From Methylobacterium soli (GTDB lineage Bacteria > Pseudomonadota > Alphaproteobacteria > Rhizobiales > Beijerinckiaceae), in assembly GCF_008806385.1 (NCBI RefSeq), contig NZ_VZZK01000012.1:62001-126000 (forward strand): DNA of 64,000 nucleotides. Direction: 5' to 3'. The notes below the pieces were generated by a model that saw only the letters and a list, made by a program, of their open reading frames with translations, made no database searches and was not told where the DNA came from. The translations under genes and the position numbers were made by a program. Shown here piece by piece: positions 55,679 to 64,000 of the stretch; the stretch's first letter is position 1, and each line of letters begins with the position of its first letter.

Positions 55679-57013
55679 TTACTCGCGCTCGATCCGGATC
55701 AGTTGCGGCGCCTCGGCCAGGAGGCCGTCGGCCGCGATGGCGTCGAGGGCGGCCCGGATGGTCCCCTCGGTCGCCGCGTAGGTGATCAGCACCAGCGGCA
55801 CCGGCTGGCCCGAGCGCCCGTGCGGGTCCTGCGAGGCGGCGCGCTCGGAGCGGCGCTGGAGGATGCTCTCCAGGGAGATCTCGCGCTCGGCCATCCGGGT
55901 GGCGACGCCCGCCGCGACGCCGGGCCGGTCATGGACCGTGAGGCGGATGTAGTAGCCGCCCTCGTGGCGCTGCATCTCGACGCGGGAGGCCGGCTGCATC
56001 CGGGCGGTCGGGCGGCCGAAGGCCGGGCGCACGAGGCCGGCGGCCACGTCCGCGATGTCGGCCACCACCGCCGAGGCGGTGGCCTCGCCGCCGGCGCCGG
56101 GGCCGATCAGGGTCAGCTCGCCCACCGCGTCGGCATCGACCGTCACCGCGTTCGTCACGCCCATCACCTGGGCGATGCTGGAGGATTTCGGCACCATGGT
56201 GGGGTGCACGCGCTGCTCGATCCCGCCGGCCGCGATCTGGGCCACGCCGAGGAGCTTGATGCGGTAGCCGAGTTCCTCCGCCATGGTGAGGTCGAGGGGG
56301 GTGATCGCCGAGATGCCCTCGACCGAGACGCCCTCGGCATCGAGCGTCGTCCCGAAGGCGAGGCTCGTCAGGATGGCGAGCTTGTGGGCGGTGTCGAAGC
56401 CCTCGACGTCGAAGGTCGGGTCTGCCTCGGCGTAGCCGAGCGCCTGCGCGTCCTTGAGGCAGGCCTCGAAGGTCAGGCCCTCCAGCTCCATCCGGGTCAG
56501 GATGTAGTTGCAGGTGCCGTTGAGGATTCCGTAGACGCGGTTCACCGCGTTGCCCGGCAGACCCTCGCGCAGGGCCTTGACGATCGGGATGCCGCCCGCG
56601 GCGGAAGCCTCGAAGGCGAGGGCGACGCCCTTCGCCTCGGCGGCCTCGGCGAGCCCGGCGCCGTGATGGGCGAGGAGCGCCTTGTTGGCCGTGATCACGT
56701 GCTTGCCGGCCGCGAGCGCGGCCTCGACCACCGCCTTGGCGGCCCCTTCCGACCCGCCGATCAGCTCGACCACGGCATCGACCTCGCCCGAGCGCGCGAG
56801 CGCCACCGGGTCGTCGAACCAGGTGATGCCGGTCAGATCGAGCCCGCGGTCGCGGCCGCGGTCGCGCGAGGAGACGGCCGTGACCCGAATCGCGCGGCCC
56901 GTCGCGGCCGAGAGCGTTTCGGCCCGGCGGGCCACCATCCGGACGACGGCGGCACCCACGGTGCCGAGACCGGCGACGCCGAGGCGGAAGCTCTGTGTCA
57001 TTGCCTGTTCCAT
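55679..57013 (-). CDS. hom: Homoserine dehydrogenase with ACT domain
   Basis: This enzyme reduces aspartate semialdehyde to homoserine, the branch to threonine and methionine. The 444-residue protein has the NAD(P) loop GVAGLGTVGAAVV at residues ~10-22, VVELIGG, NKALLAHHG, ILNGTCNYILTRM, GYAEADPTFDVEG (catalytic Lys/Asp region) and a C-terminal ACT domain (IRLTVHDRPGVAAGVATRMA), so feedback control by an amino acid, probably threonine, is likely. The start is ATG 57013 or 57001. The message ends in a 20-bp tandem repeat. Confidence 0.96.
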   Translation of the reverse strand: MEQAMTQSFRLGVAGLGTVGAAVVRMVARRAETLSAATGRAIRVTAVSSRDRGRDRGLDLTGITWFDDPVALARSGEVDAVVELIGGSEGAAKAVVEAALAAGKHVITANKALLAHHGAGLAEAAEAKGVALAFEASAAGGIPIVKALREGLPGNAVNRVYGILNGTCNYILTRMELEGLTFEACLKDAQALGYAEADPTFDVEGFDTAHKLAILTSLAFGTTLDAEGVSVEGISAITPLDLTMAEELGYRIKLLGVAQIAAGGIEQRVHPTMVPKSSSIAQVMGVTNAVTVDADAVGELTLIGPGAGGEATASAVVADIADVAAGLVRPAFGRPTARMQPASRVEMQRHEGGYYIRLTVHDRPGVAAGVATRMAEREISLESILQRRSERAASQDPHGRSGQPVPLVLITYAATEGTIRAALDAIAADGLLAEAPQLIRIERE

Positions 57014-57151
57014 GACCTGACGCTACCGCTGCGGGCCGGTCGATGGTGCGGTCGGCGATGCGGCGGAAAGCGGTTTCACGTGCCGCGACGCACGGCGCGC
57101 TCTTCTGCAACGATTCCCGGAGGGGCGCAAGGAATCGGGCGCCACCCCGGC

Positions 57152-57877
57152 TCAGCCAATGGGCCCGCCGGCGCGCTCCCGGAATCGGCGCGCGGTCTCG
57201 ATCAGCCCGTAGAGGACGCCCGCGTTGAGCGCGTGCCAGAGGAAGTGCGTGCCTGTTGGCCACCCGGCGCAGAGCGCCCGATCGAGGGTGCGGCAGGCGA
57301 GCGAGGCCAGGAACAGGCCTGCGATCGCGAGAAGGCGCCGGCCGGCCTCGCGCCGCGCCGGCCCGAGCGCGCAGCCTTGCGGCGGGATCAGGAGCGCCCC
57401 GGTGACGCCGACGAGCGCCAGCACGGCCGGCAGGTAATCGATCGAGCCGTTGCTGAGATCCGCGCTCGACAGGCCGGTCGCCGCATCGAGGAGCGGCGCC
57501 AGGCCCGCACCGAAGGCCGCGAAGGCCAGGGTCGCACCGAGCGCGCCCGCCGGGCCGAGGCCGAGGAAGCGCCGCATCGCCAGGAGGAAGTAGGCGTAGA
57601 TGAACAGCGCGATCGGGATCACGTCCGCGAGCATCGCCCAGCGCAGGGCGAGGGTGTGGAACAGGAACGAGCCGATCCCCACGATGAGGACCAGGGCGCT
57701 GAGCGCCCGCGCGGCGGGATCGCGCATCGGCCCTCGCCGCTCCCGCAGCGCGGCGGCCGCCGCCGCGATCAGGAAGGCGCCGTTCGAGACGGCATTCAGC
57801 GGCTCGCCCCAGAAGCCCGAACCCGTCCGCTCGCAATAGGCCCGGATGGGCTCGAGCCAGGCTGCGTCCATGCTCAT
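57152..57877 (-). CDS. Ceramidase-like (alkaline ceramidase/PAQR superfamily) membrane protein
   Basis: This is a 241-residue protein with about seven membrane helices. It has the family motifs EPLNAVSNGAFL, IGSFLFHTLALRWA, MLADVIPIALFIY and GTHFLWHALNAGVLYG, giving the three His and Asp/Ser of the metal hydrolase site. Eukaryotic members cleave ceramide; bacterial substrates are not known. The start is ATG 57877 or 57871. It stands alone, divergent from xthA. Confidence 0.88.
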   Translation of the reverse strand: MSMDAAWLEPIRAYCERTGSGFWGEPLNAVSNGAFLIAAAAAALRERRGPMRDPAARALSALVLIVGIGSFLFHTLALRWAMLADVIPIALFIYAYFLLAMRRFLGLGPAGALGATLAFAAFGAGLAPLLDAATGLSSADLSNGSIDYLPAVLALVGVTGALLIPPQGCALGPARREAGRRLLAIAGLFLASLACRTLDRALCAGWPTGTHFLWHALNAGVLYGLIETARRFRERAGGPIG

Positions 57878-58017
57878 CCCCTGCCCGCACCGGGCACCGG
57901 CTTGTCAGCACCGCGCGAAGGCCCGATGACGGTCTGGCCTCGCTGAACGCCCCCACCGCGCCTGGCATCCCGCGCGCCGGCTCGGGCTCGGGCGAGCGCC
58001 CCGGAGAGAGAAGCCCC

Positions 58018-58830
58018 ATGCGGATCGCGACCTGGAACGTCAACTCGATCAAGCAGCGGGTGGGGCATCTCGTCGGCTTCCTCGAGGAGGCGAAGCCGGA
58101 CGTGGTCTGCCTGCAGGAGCTGAAATGCCAGGATGCGGGCATGCCGCGGGCCGAGATCGAGGCGGCGGGCTACGCCGTCGAGACCCTGGGGCAGAAGGCC
58201 TATAATGGCGTCGCCCTGCTGGTGCGCGCGCCGCTGCAGATGAGTGAGATCCGCCGGGGCCTGCCGGGGGACGAGGCCGACGAGCAGGCCCGCTACATCG
58301 AGGCCGTGATCACCGGCGAGGACGCCACGACCGGCAAGGCCGTCGCGCCCCTGCGCGTCGCCTCGATCTACCTGCCCAACGGCAACCCGGTCGAGAGCCC
58401 GAAATACCCCTACAAGCTCGCCTTCCTGGAGCGCCTGCGCCTCCATGCCCGCGCCCTGATGGCGGAGGAGACCGCGCTCGTGCTCGCGGGCGACTACAAC
58501 GTCATCCCGGAGCCGGAGGACGCGGCCGATCCGGAGGCGTGGCGCAGCGACGCCCTGTTCCTGCCCCAGAGCCGCGCGGCCTTCCGCCGGCTCCTGGCGG
58601 AGGGCTTCACCGACGCCCTGCGCGCCTGCGATCCGCGGGGCGGGCTCTACACCTTCTGGGATTACCAGGCGGGCTCCTGGCCCCGGAACCAGGGCATCCG
58701 CATCGACCACCTGCTGCTCTCGCCCCAGGCCGCCGACCGGCTGGTCTCGGCCTCGGTGCAGAAGCACCTGCGCGGCCTGGAGAAGCCGTCCGACCACGTC
58801 CCCGTCACGGTGGAGCTCGCGCCGGCCTGA
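58018..58830 (+). CDS. xthA: Exodeoxyribonuclease III
   Basis: ExoIII is the main AP endonuclease and 3' phosphatase in base-excision repair. The 270-residue protein has the AP-endonuclease motifs ATWNVNSIKQRV, CLQELKCQD (metal Glu), RVASIYLPNGNP, VLAGDYNVIPEP (catalytic Asp/Asn) and IRIDHLLLSP, SDHVPVTVEL. The ATG at 58018 follows GGAGAGAGAAG. Length and motifs are normal. No LexA box is visible nearby. Confidence 0.96.
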   Translation: MRIATWNVNSIKQRVGHLVGFLEEAKPDVVCLQELKCQDAGMPRAEIEAAGYAVETLGQKAYNGVALLVRAPLQMSEIRRGLPGDEADEQARYIEAVITGEDATTGKAVAPLRVASIYLPNGNPVESPKYPYKLAFLERLRLHARALMAEETALVLAGDYNVIPEPEDAADPEAWRSDALFLPQSRAAFRRLLAEGFTDALRACDPRGGLYTFWDYQAGSWPRNQGIRIDHLLLSPQAADRLVSASVQKHLRGLEKPSDHVPVTVELAPA

Positions 58831-58927
58831 GCCGGGATCCGCTCACGGGACTGGGAAGAGGCAGGGCCGGTCCGGCGTGATAGGAGGCCGGTCCGCGCCC
58901 CTCCCGGGACGCAGGAGACCCGTCCGC

Positions 58928-59551
58928 ATGATCGTCTACGGCACCAGCCTGTCGCCCTTCGTCCGCAAGATCCTGGTCGCGCTCGCCGAGAAGGGCGTCG
59001 TCGCCGAGCACAATCCCCTGCGCTTCCACGATCCCGACGCGGATTTCCAGGCCGCGAGCCCGCTCGGCAAGATCCCGGCGATCGAGGATGACGGGTTTCG
59101 CCTCGCCGATTCCTCCGCGATCCTGTGGTATCTCGAGCGCAAGCACCCGACGCCCGCGATCATGCCCGCCGAGGCTCCGGCGCTCGGCCGCGCGATCTGG
59201 TTCGACAAGTTCGGCGACACGGAACTGTTCGGGAAGCTGATCGTGCCCTTCGTGCACCGGGTCTTTCGCCCGAAGATCATGGGCAAGCCCGGCGACGAGG
59301 CCGCGGTCGAGCGCGCCCTCACGGAGGATCTGCCGCCGCTCTTCGATTATCTGGAAAGCGAGATCGCGGGCGAATACCTGGTGGGCACGCGCTTCAGCGT
59401 CGCCGACATCTCGGTGGTCACGGGTTTCCACAATCTGGCGCTCGCCGGCGCGTCGGTGGATTCCGGCCGCTGGCCCAAGCTCGCGGCCTACGTGGCGGCG
59501 ATGCTCGCGCGCCCGTCCTTCGTCCAGGCGATCGGCGCCCGGACGGGCTGA
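58928..59551 (+). CDS. Glutathione S-transferase family protein
   Basis: This is a 207-residue GST. The thioredoxin-like N-domain has GTSLSPFVRKILVALAEKG, with Ser (SPF) in the place of the catalytic Ser/Cys, SPLGKIPAIEDDGFRLADSS (cis-Pro and the ESxAI-type glutathione site) and WYLERK. The helical C-domain has GTRFSVADISVVTGFHNL. The ATG at 58928 fits. The class is not clear, closest to Zeta/Beta-like bacterial GSTs. It follows xthA on the same strand. Confidence 0.9.
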   Translation: MIVYGTSLSPFVRKILVALAEKGVVAEHNPLRFHDPDADFQAASPLGKIPAIEDDGFRLADSSAILWYLERKHPTPAIMPAEAPALGRAIWFDKFGDTELFGKLIVPFVHRVFRPKIMGKPGDEAAVERALTEDLPPLFDYLESEIAGEYLVGTRFSVADISVVTGFHNLALAGASVDSGRWPKLAAYVAAMLARPSFVQAIGARTG

Positions 59552-59614
59552 CCGCCCCGCGAGCGGGTGCTCGCGCCCGCCCCTCCACCGGGCGGTCGGC
59601 GCCCGGTCCGGAAC

Positions 59615-60427
59615 TCAGCGGCGGCGACGCCCCGTCGCCGCCTGGGCCTGGGCCTGCGCGTCGGCCCGGTCGTCCTCGGTCGCCCGCGCCCAGTTCTTCT
59701 CGTAGAGGGCGACGATCCAGTCGTCCTTGCGCCCGTCCGCCCCCTGCCGCGCGAGCGAGAGCCACATCAGCCCGCGCGCCCGCTGCACCGGCAGGCCGCC
59801 GAGGCCGTTGGCCAGGAGATCGCCGAGCAGGGCCTGGGCCGGGTGATGGCCCTTCTCCGCCGCGAGGTTGAACCAGCGGGCGGCCTGGCGCGCATCCGCC
59901 TCGACCCCGGTCCCGTCGAGGTAGAGCCGGGCGAGATTGTACTGCGCGTTCGGGTCGCCGAAATACGACGCCGCGTAGTTGAACATGTCGTAGGCGCGCT
60001 CGGGATTCGGGCGCACATAGGTGCCCTTGATCCCGTCGAGGAAATAGGCGCCGAGCGCCGTGAAGGCGCTCGCGACCACGCCGGAATTGGGTGCATCCGG
60101 CCCGTCGTCGTTGCTGTCGTCGGCGATGCGCGAGAAGAACTCGAAGGCCTTGAGGTCGTCATGGGGCACGCCGTCCCCTTCCGCGTACATGCGGCCGAGC
60201 TTCCACAAGGCGAGGGCGTGGCCCTGGCCCGCGGCGTATTCGAGGGCGCGCGCCGCCCCTTCCTTGTCGCCCGCATTGTACTCGCGCATGCCCGTGCGCA
60301 GCGCGTCCTTGGCCGAGCGGAAGCTCTTCTCCGGCACCGGCGTGCGCGCGGTGGCGTCGAGGGCTTCCACCGGCGCGGTCACCGGCAGGGCAATGAGCAG
60401 CAGCAGACCCGCGACGGCGAGCGCCAT
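59615..60427 (-). CDS. exoR: ExoR-like Sel1-repeat periplasmic protein
   Basis: ExoR is a periplasmic inhibitor of the ChvG sensor kinase in rhizobia, controlling exopolysaccharide and motility. The 270-residue protein has a hydrophobic start (MALAVAGLLLLIALPVTAPV), then Sel1 repeats in the same order as rhizobial ExoR: HALALWKLGRMYAEGDGV, LKAFEFFSRIA, ALGAYFLDGI, RPNPERAYDMFNYAA, PNAQYNLARLYLDGTGV and HHPAQALLGDLLANG. The start at 60427 has GAGG 7 nt upstream and gives the usual ExoR length; a longer frame to 60529 would include the CG repeat. chvG/chvI are not in the window. The name is by pattern. Confidence 0.75.
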   Translation of the reverse strand: MALAVAGLLLLIALPVTAPVEALDATARTPVPEKSFRSAKDALRTGMREYNAGDKEGAARALEYAAGQGHALALWKLGRMYAEGDGVPHDDLKAFEFFSRIADDSNDDGPDAPNSGVVASAFTALGAYFLDGIKGTYVRPNPERAYDMFNYAASYFGDPNAQYNLARLYLDGTGVEADARQAARWFNLAAEKGHHPAQALLGDLLANGLGGLPVQRARGLMWLSLARQGADGRKDDWIVALYEKNWARATEDDRADAQAQAQAATGRRRR

Positions 60428-60433
60428 CGATCG

Positions 60434-60457
60434 GCCTCGCGCGCGCGCGCGCGAGGC
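60434..60457. repeat. 24-bp palindrome with (CG)8 core over the exoR-like ribosome site
   Basis: GCCT, eight CG units (60438-60453) and AGGC form a perfect palindrome at 60434-60457. The GAGG ribosome site of the exoR-like gene lies at its end, so folding would hide it. CG runs can adopt Z-form DNA and can slip. Confidence 0.75.
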
Positions 60458-60515
60458 GACGAGCCGACCCGGATCGGCCCCGGCCGGCCGCGCGAGCGGC
60501 CGGCAAAGGTCAGTC

Positions 60516-62246
60516 CTAGATATCCGCATAGGTCTGCGTCTCCTGGGCGCCACCCGGATGGGTGACGGCGCCGTTGACCGCGGGTCCGACGGTCTGCATG
60601 TACTTCCAGAGATAGCCGGAGGTCGCCGTGTTCGTGCGCGGCGCCCAGGCCTTGCGACGCTCGGCCAACTCCTCGTCCGAGAGCGCGACGTCGAGCGTGC
60701 CCTTGATCGCGTCGAGGGTGATCATGTCGCCGTCGCGCAGGAGACCGATCGGGCCGCCCACCGCGGCTTCCGGCCCGACATGGCCGACGCAGAAGCCGCG
60801 GGTGGCGCCGGAGAAGCGCCCGTCCGTGATCAGCGCGACCTTGTCGCCCATGCCCTGGCCGTAGAGGGCGGCCGTGGTCGAGAGCATCTCGCGCATGCCG
60901 GGGCCACCCTTCGGGCCCTCGTAGCGGATCACCAGGACGTCACCCTCCTGATAGGTGCGCTTCTGGACCGCCTCGAAACAGGCTTCCTCGCCGTCGAAGA
61001 CGCGGGCCGGGCCGGTGAAGACCTGCTTGTCGGCCGCCATGCCGGCGACCTTCACGATGGCGCCCTCGGTCGCGAGGTTGCCCTTGAGCCCGACCACGCC
61101 GCCGGTGGGCGTGATCGGCGCGTTGGCGGGGCGCACCACGTCCTGGTCCGGGTTCCAGTGAACCCGCTCCATGTTCTCGGCCATGGTGCGGCCGGTCACC
61201 GTCATGCAGTCGCCGTGCATGAAGCCGTGATCGAGGAGGGTCTTCATCAGGAGCGGGATGCCGCCGACCTCGAACATGTCCTTGGCGACGTAGCGCCCGC
61301 CGGGCTTCAGGTCCGCGATGTAGGGCGTGCGCCGGAAGATCTCGGCCACGTCGAACAGCGAGAACTCGATGCCGCATTCATGCGCGATCGCGGGCAGGTG
61401 CAGGGCCGCGTTGGTGGAGCCGCCGGAGGCCGCAACCGCCGCCGCCGCGTTCTCCAGGCTCTTGCGGGTGACGATGTCGCGCGGGCGGATGCCCTTGGCG
61501 ATCAGCTCCATCACCTTCTCGCCGGCGGCGGCGCAGAACTTGTCCCGGATCTCGTAGGGCGCCGGCGCGCCGGCCGAGTAGGGCAGCGCGAGGCCGATCG
61601 CCTCGGAGACGGTCGCCATCGTGTTGGCGGTGAACTGGGCGCCGCAGGCGCCGGCGGAGGGACAGGCCACCTGCTCGAGCTCGTCGAGGTCCTCGAGGCT
61701 CATGTCGCCGACGGCGTGCTTGCCCACCGCCTCGAACAGGTCCTGCACGGTGACCGGCTTGCCCCGGAAGGTGCCGGGCAGGATCGAGCCGCCATAGATG
61801 AAGATCGAGGGCACGTTGAGGCGCACCATCGCCATCATCATGCCGGGCAGCGACTTGTCGCAGCCGGCCAGCCCCACGAGGGCGTCGTAGGCATGGCCGC
61901 GGATCGTCAGCTCGACCGAATCGGCGATGACCTCGCGCGACGGCAGCGAGGCCCGCATGCCGCCATGGCCCATGGCGATCCCGTCCGTGACCGTGATGGT
62001 GCAGAACTCGCGCGGCGTGCCGTGGGCGGCGGCGACGCCCTTCTTCACGGCCTGGGCCTGGCGCATCAGGGAGATGTTGCAGGGCGCGGCCTCGTTCCAG
62101 CAGGAGGCCACGCCGACGAGCGGCTGGTGAATCTGCTCGCGCGTCAGGCCCATCGCGTAGAGGTACGAGCGATGCGGCGCGCGCTCGGGCCCTTCCGTGA
62201 CGTGGCGGCTCGGCAGCTTCGACTTGTCGTTCAAACGCGCGTCCAT
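60516..62246 (-). CDS. ilvD: Dihydroxy-acid dehydratase
   Basis: IlvD dehydrates dihydroxy acids to the keto acids of valine, leucine and isoleucine. The 576-residue Fe-S protein has GLAGCDKSLPGMMMAMVRL, CPSAGACGAQFTANTM (cluster Cys), GGSTNAALHLPAIAHE, and the C-terminal DGRFSGATRGFCVGH motif (catalytic Ser/His). The CPSAGACGAQ form is like the [2Fe-2S] group seen in plants and mycobacteria. The ATG at 62246 fits. Its 3' end overlaps the region upstream of the exoR-like gene. Confidence 0.96.
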   Translation of the reverse strand: MDARLNDKSKLPSRHVTEGPERAPHRSYLYAMGLTREQIHQPLVGVASCWNEAAPCNISLMRQAQAVKKGVAAAHGTPREFCTITVTDGIAMGHGGMRASLPSREVIADSVELTIRGHAYDALVGLAGCDKSLPGMMMAMVRLNVPSIFIYGGSILPGTFRGKPVTVQDLFEAVGKHAVGDMSLEDLDELEQVACPSAGACGAQFTANTMATVSEAIGLALPYSAGAPAPYEIRDKFCAAAGEKVMELIAKGIRPRDIVTRKSLENAAAAVAASGGSTNAALHLPAIAHECGIEFSLFDVAEIFRRTPYIADLKPGGRYVAKDMFEVGGIPLLMKTLLDHGFMHGDCMTVTGRTMAENMERVHWNPDQDVVRPANAPITPTGGVVGLKGNLATEGAIVKVAGMAADKQVFTGPARVFDGEEACFEAVQKRTYQEGDVLVIRYEGPKGGPGMREMLSTTAALYGQGMGDKVALITDGRFSGATRGFCVGHVGPEAAVGGPIGLLRDGDMITLDAIKGTLDVALSDEELAERRKAWAPRTNTATSGYLWKYMQTVGPAVNGAVTHPGGAQETQTYADI

Positions 62247-62672
62247 ACTGAAATCTCGCGACCCTGGTTCCCGACGTAGCGGTTCATCTCATCAACGCCC
62301 GACGCCGCTCCGCGCACCGCCCACGGGCGATGTTCGGCGGGAGCCGGCCGCGCTCACGGAATGGACTCGGAACGAAACGGTAAATCGTTGGCGACGCTGC
62401 CGTTTACCGCTGATGCTGAGGTGGTCCCGGTTTATGGCGGGATCGCGGCGGATGAAGGCAGGTCTCAGGGCAAACCTGGGATGCTTTCGCGGTGTTGCGA
62501 CGTCGCCACAGCCACGCTTAGGGCCGGCGCAATTTCCGATCTGCTTGGGGCGTCCCGGTCAATCGGCGGTTCAGTCAATCGCCGGTCAATGGGTTCGGGA
62601 CAATTCGATCGGATCGACGCACGATTGCTGCACAGCAGCAATCCAGGCCGCCGATGATGCGCCGGGCTCCTC
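62247..62672. other. 426-bp region between eutC and ilvD
   Basis: No gene with a ribosome site is seen. It is less GC-rich than its surroundings and contains the imperfect direct repeat GTCAATCGGCGG / GTCAATCGCCGG near 62558-62585. It should hold the ilvD promoter; no hairpin or riboswitch was recognised. Confidence 0.45.
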
Positions 62673-63458
62673 TCAGGATTCGGCGCCGGGCAGCGCCCGG
62701 GCCGCGCCGGGCGCGGCGAGGAACCGCTCGCTCTCGTCCTTGAGGTTCACCCCGGTGAGACCCCGGGACAGGGCCTCCCGCAGGAGCCAGTTCAGCTTGA
62801 ACGCGGCCTCCGCCGGGGACAGGCCGGCGGGCCGCACATTCGAGATGCAGTTGCGCTCGGCATCCGAGCGGCCGGGGCGCGGACCGAAGGTCAGGTAGAT
62901 GCCGAGGCTGTCGGGCGAGGACAGGCCGGGCCGCTCGCCGATCAGCACCGCCACCGCCCGCGCCCGCAGGATCGACCCGACCGCGTCTCCGAGCGCCACC
63001 CGGGCCTGCGCCGCGATGACGACCGGCGCGAGGTTCCAGCCCGCCGCGGCGATGTGGGGCTGGAAGGCCGCGATCAGTGGCGCCGCCCCCTCGTGGACCG
63101 CGCGGGCGGAGAGGCCGTCGGCGATCAGGATCGCGAGGTCGACGGGCGCGCCCGCCGCCCGCGCCAGCGCGTCGGCGCTCTCCGGCGCGAGGCGGCGCCC
63201 GTAATCGGGCCGCCGCAGGTAGGTGGCCCGGTCCGGGGCCTGCGAGGCCACCACGCGGGTCGCCAGACCGAGGGCCTCGACCGACCGGGCGATCGCTTCC
63301 GCCTCCATCGGCGTGTGGACGGCGTCGCGCGCCTGCGCGTGGGCGAGGCCGAAGCGCAGGACCTCGCGGGTCGGGAGGCCGCTCCCCGCCCGGCCGAGAC
63401 CGATCCGGGCCGGTGTCAGGCGCGCGAGGCGGGCCCAGAGATCGTCCGGCGCGCTCAC
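62673..63458 (-). CDS. eutC: Ethanolamine ammonia-lyase small subunit
   Basis: EutC with EutB forms the adenosylcobalamin-dependent enzyme that turns ethanolamine into acetaldehyde and ammonia. The 261-residue protein has RIGLGRAGSGLPTREVLRFG, LAHAQARDAVH, ILIADGLSARAVHEGAAPL, VLIGERPGLSSPDSLGIYLT and ERNCISNVRP, all typical EutC motifs. It starts at GTG 63458, overlapping the eutB stop (GTGA), so the subunits are translationally coupled. No microcompartment shell genes are in view. Confidence 0.96.
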   Translation of the reverse strand: MSAPDDLWARLARLTPARIGLGRAGSGLPTREVLRFGLAHAQARDAVHTPMEAEAIARSVEALGLATRVVASQAPDRATYLRRPDYGRRLAPESADALARAAGAPVDLAILIADGLSARAVHEGAAPLIAAFQPHIAAAGWNLAPVVIAAQARVALGDAVGSILRARAVAVLIGERPGLSSPDSLGIYLTFGPRPGRSDAERNCISNVRPAGLSPAEAAFKLNWLLREALSRGLTGVNLKDESERFLAAPGAARALPGAES

Positions 63459-64000
63459 GCGGCAAGCTCCGGCGCGGCCTTGAGGAGGCGCCGGCCCCCG
63501 TCGCCCGGCAGCAGGGCGCCGTTCCCGTCGGTTAGGCCGATCCGAGCGAGCCAGGCCTCGAATTCGGGGGCGCGCCGCAGGCCCAGCACCTCGCGGATGT
63601 AGAGGGCATCGTGGAACGAGGTGGATTGGTAGTTCAGCATCACATCGTCGGCCCCCGGCACGCCAATGATGTAGGTGCAGCCGGCCGCGCCGAGCAGCGT
63701 CAGGAGCGTGTCCATGTCGTCCTGGTCCGCCTCGGCGTGGTTGGTGTAGCAGACGTCGACGCCGAGCGGCACGCCCATGAGCTTGCCGCAGAAATGGTCC
63801 TCCAGCCCGGCCCGGATGATCTCCTTGCCGTCATAGAGATATTCGGGCCCGATGAAGCCCACCACGGTGTTGACCAGGAACGGCTTGTAGGCCCGGGCGA
63901 CCGCGTAGGCGCGCGCCTCCAGCGTCTGCTGGTCGATGCCGTGATGCGCGTCGGCCGACAGGGCCGAGCCCTGGCCGGTCTCGAAATACAGGACGTTGTC
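63455..64000 (-). CDS. eutB: Ethanolamine ammonia-lyase large subunit (C-terminal part)
   Basis: The window holds about the last 181 residues of EutB, whose 5' part lies beyond the right edge. Visible motifs are FETGQGSALSADAHHGIDQQ, NTVVGFIGPEYLYDGKEIIR, HFCGKLMGVPLGVDVCYTNH, CTYIIGVPGADDVMLNYQST and FHDALYIREVLGL, the conserved catalytic TIM-barrel end of EutB. The gene is in frame to the edge with no interruption. It is coupled to eutC by a 4-bp overlap. Confidence 0.96.
   Translation of the reverse strand, partial: DNVLYFETGQGSALSADAHHGIDQQTLEARAYAVARAYKPFLVNTVVGFIGPEYLYDGKEIIRAGLEDHFCGKLMGVPLGVDVCYTNHAEADQDDMDTLLTLLGAAGCTYIIGVPGADDVMLNYQSTSFHDALYIREVLGLRRAPEFEAWLARIGLTDGNGALLPGDGGRRLLKAAPELAA

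Noticed and set aside
62361-62657. 98-codon plus-strand frame between ilvD and eutC
   Set aside because: No ribosome site and no recognisable pattern; it overlaps the expected ilvD promoter.

Overview
The window is chromosomal DNA of a high-GC alphaproteobacterium, most likely a Rhizobiales member close to Methylobacterium (inference). The reasons are an ExoR-type Sel1-repeat protein, a GyrA of rhizobial type, LexA boxes of the alphaproteobacterial GTTC-N7-GTTC form, EcfG-like promoter sequences (GGAAC-N16-GGTT and a variant) and the gyrA/coaD/cyclophilin gene order. I saw no rRNA, tRNA, CRISPR array, insertion sequence or prophage. Both edges cut genes: a GlgE fusion at the left and eutB at the right.

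Layout. 1-14.0 kb (minus strand) is an alpha-glucan/trehalose island: otsA, glgX, treZ, a malQ-treY fusion and a second fusion of a GH13 amylase-like domain to GlgE. OtsA makes trehalose-6-phosphate. GlgX, MalQ, TreY and TreZ turn glycogen or maltodextrin into trehalose, and GlgE builds glucan from maltose-1-phosphate. Inverted-repeat elements fill the treZ/treY gap. 14.4-16.9 kb (plus) is a group of four small membrane-associated stress-type proteins behind an EcfG-like promoter and closed by a strong terminator. A UVDE-type endonuclease and an RBBP9-like hydrolase follow.

19-32 kb holds a ycjX/ycjF pair with an exported P5-like protein, hisN, an AI-2E-family permease with an extra soluble domain, pncB with a 5' hairpin, an FMN-binding stress protein, an Mrp/ApbC P-loop ATPase coupled to mobA, a cytosolic and an exported cyclophilin, and coaD. 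33-40 kb is a DNA-maintenance block: gyrA, recD2, a phage-type protein that may be a single-strand annealing protein, and ssb. The last two each carry a perfect LexA box upstream.

40-64 kb is mostly ordinary metabolism: a medium-chain reductase, a DUF4174 protein, a molybdopterin oxidoreductase, an ArsR/SRPBCC pair with its operator, a glycine-rich exported protein, a phosphodiester-glycosidase-like protein, an old yellow enzyme, prpE, two DUF465 proteins, purEK, a TPR lipoprotein, glpX, hom, a ceramidase-like protein, xthA, a GST, an exoR-like gene, ilvD and eutBC.

The most interesting points are the two multidomain glucan enzymes, the SOS-controlled recombination module with a 34-bp palindrome, and several leader or operator hairpins (pncB, prpE, exoR-like, arsR). 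Function calls rest on motifs read by eye. No database search was possible.
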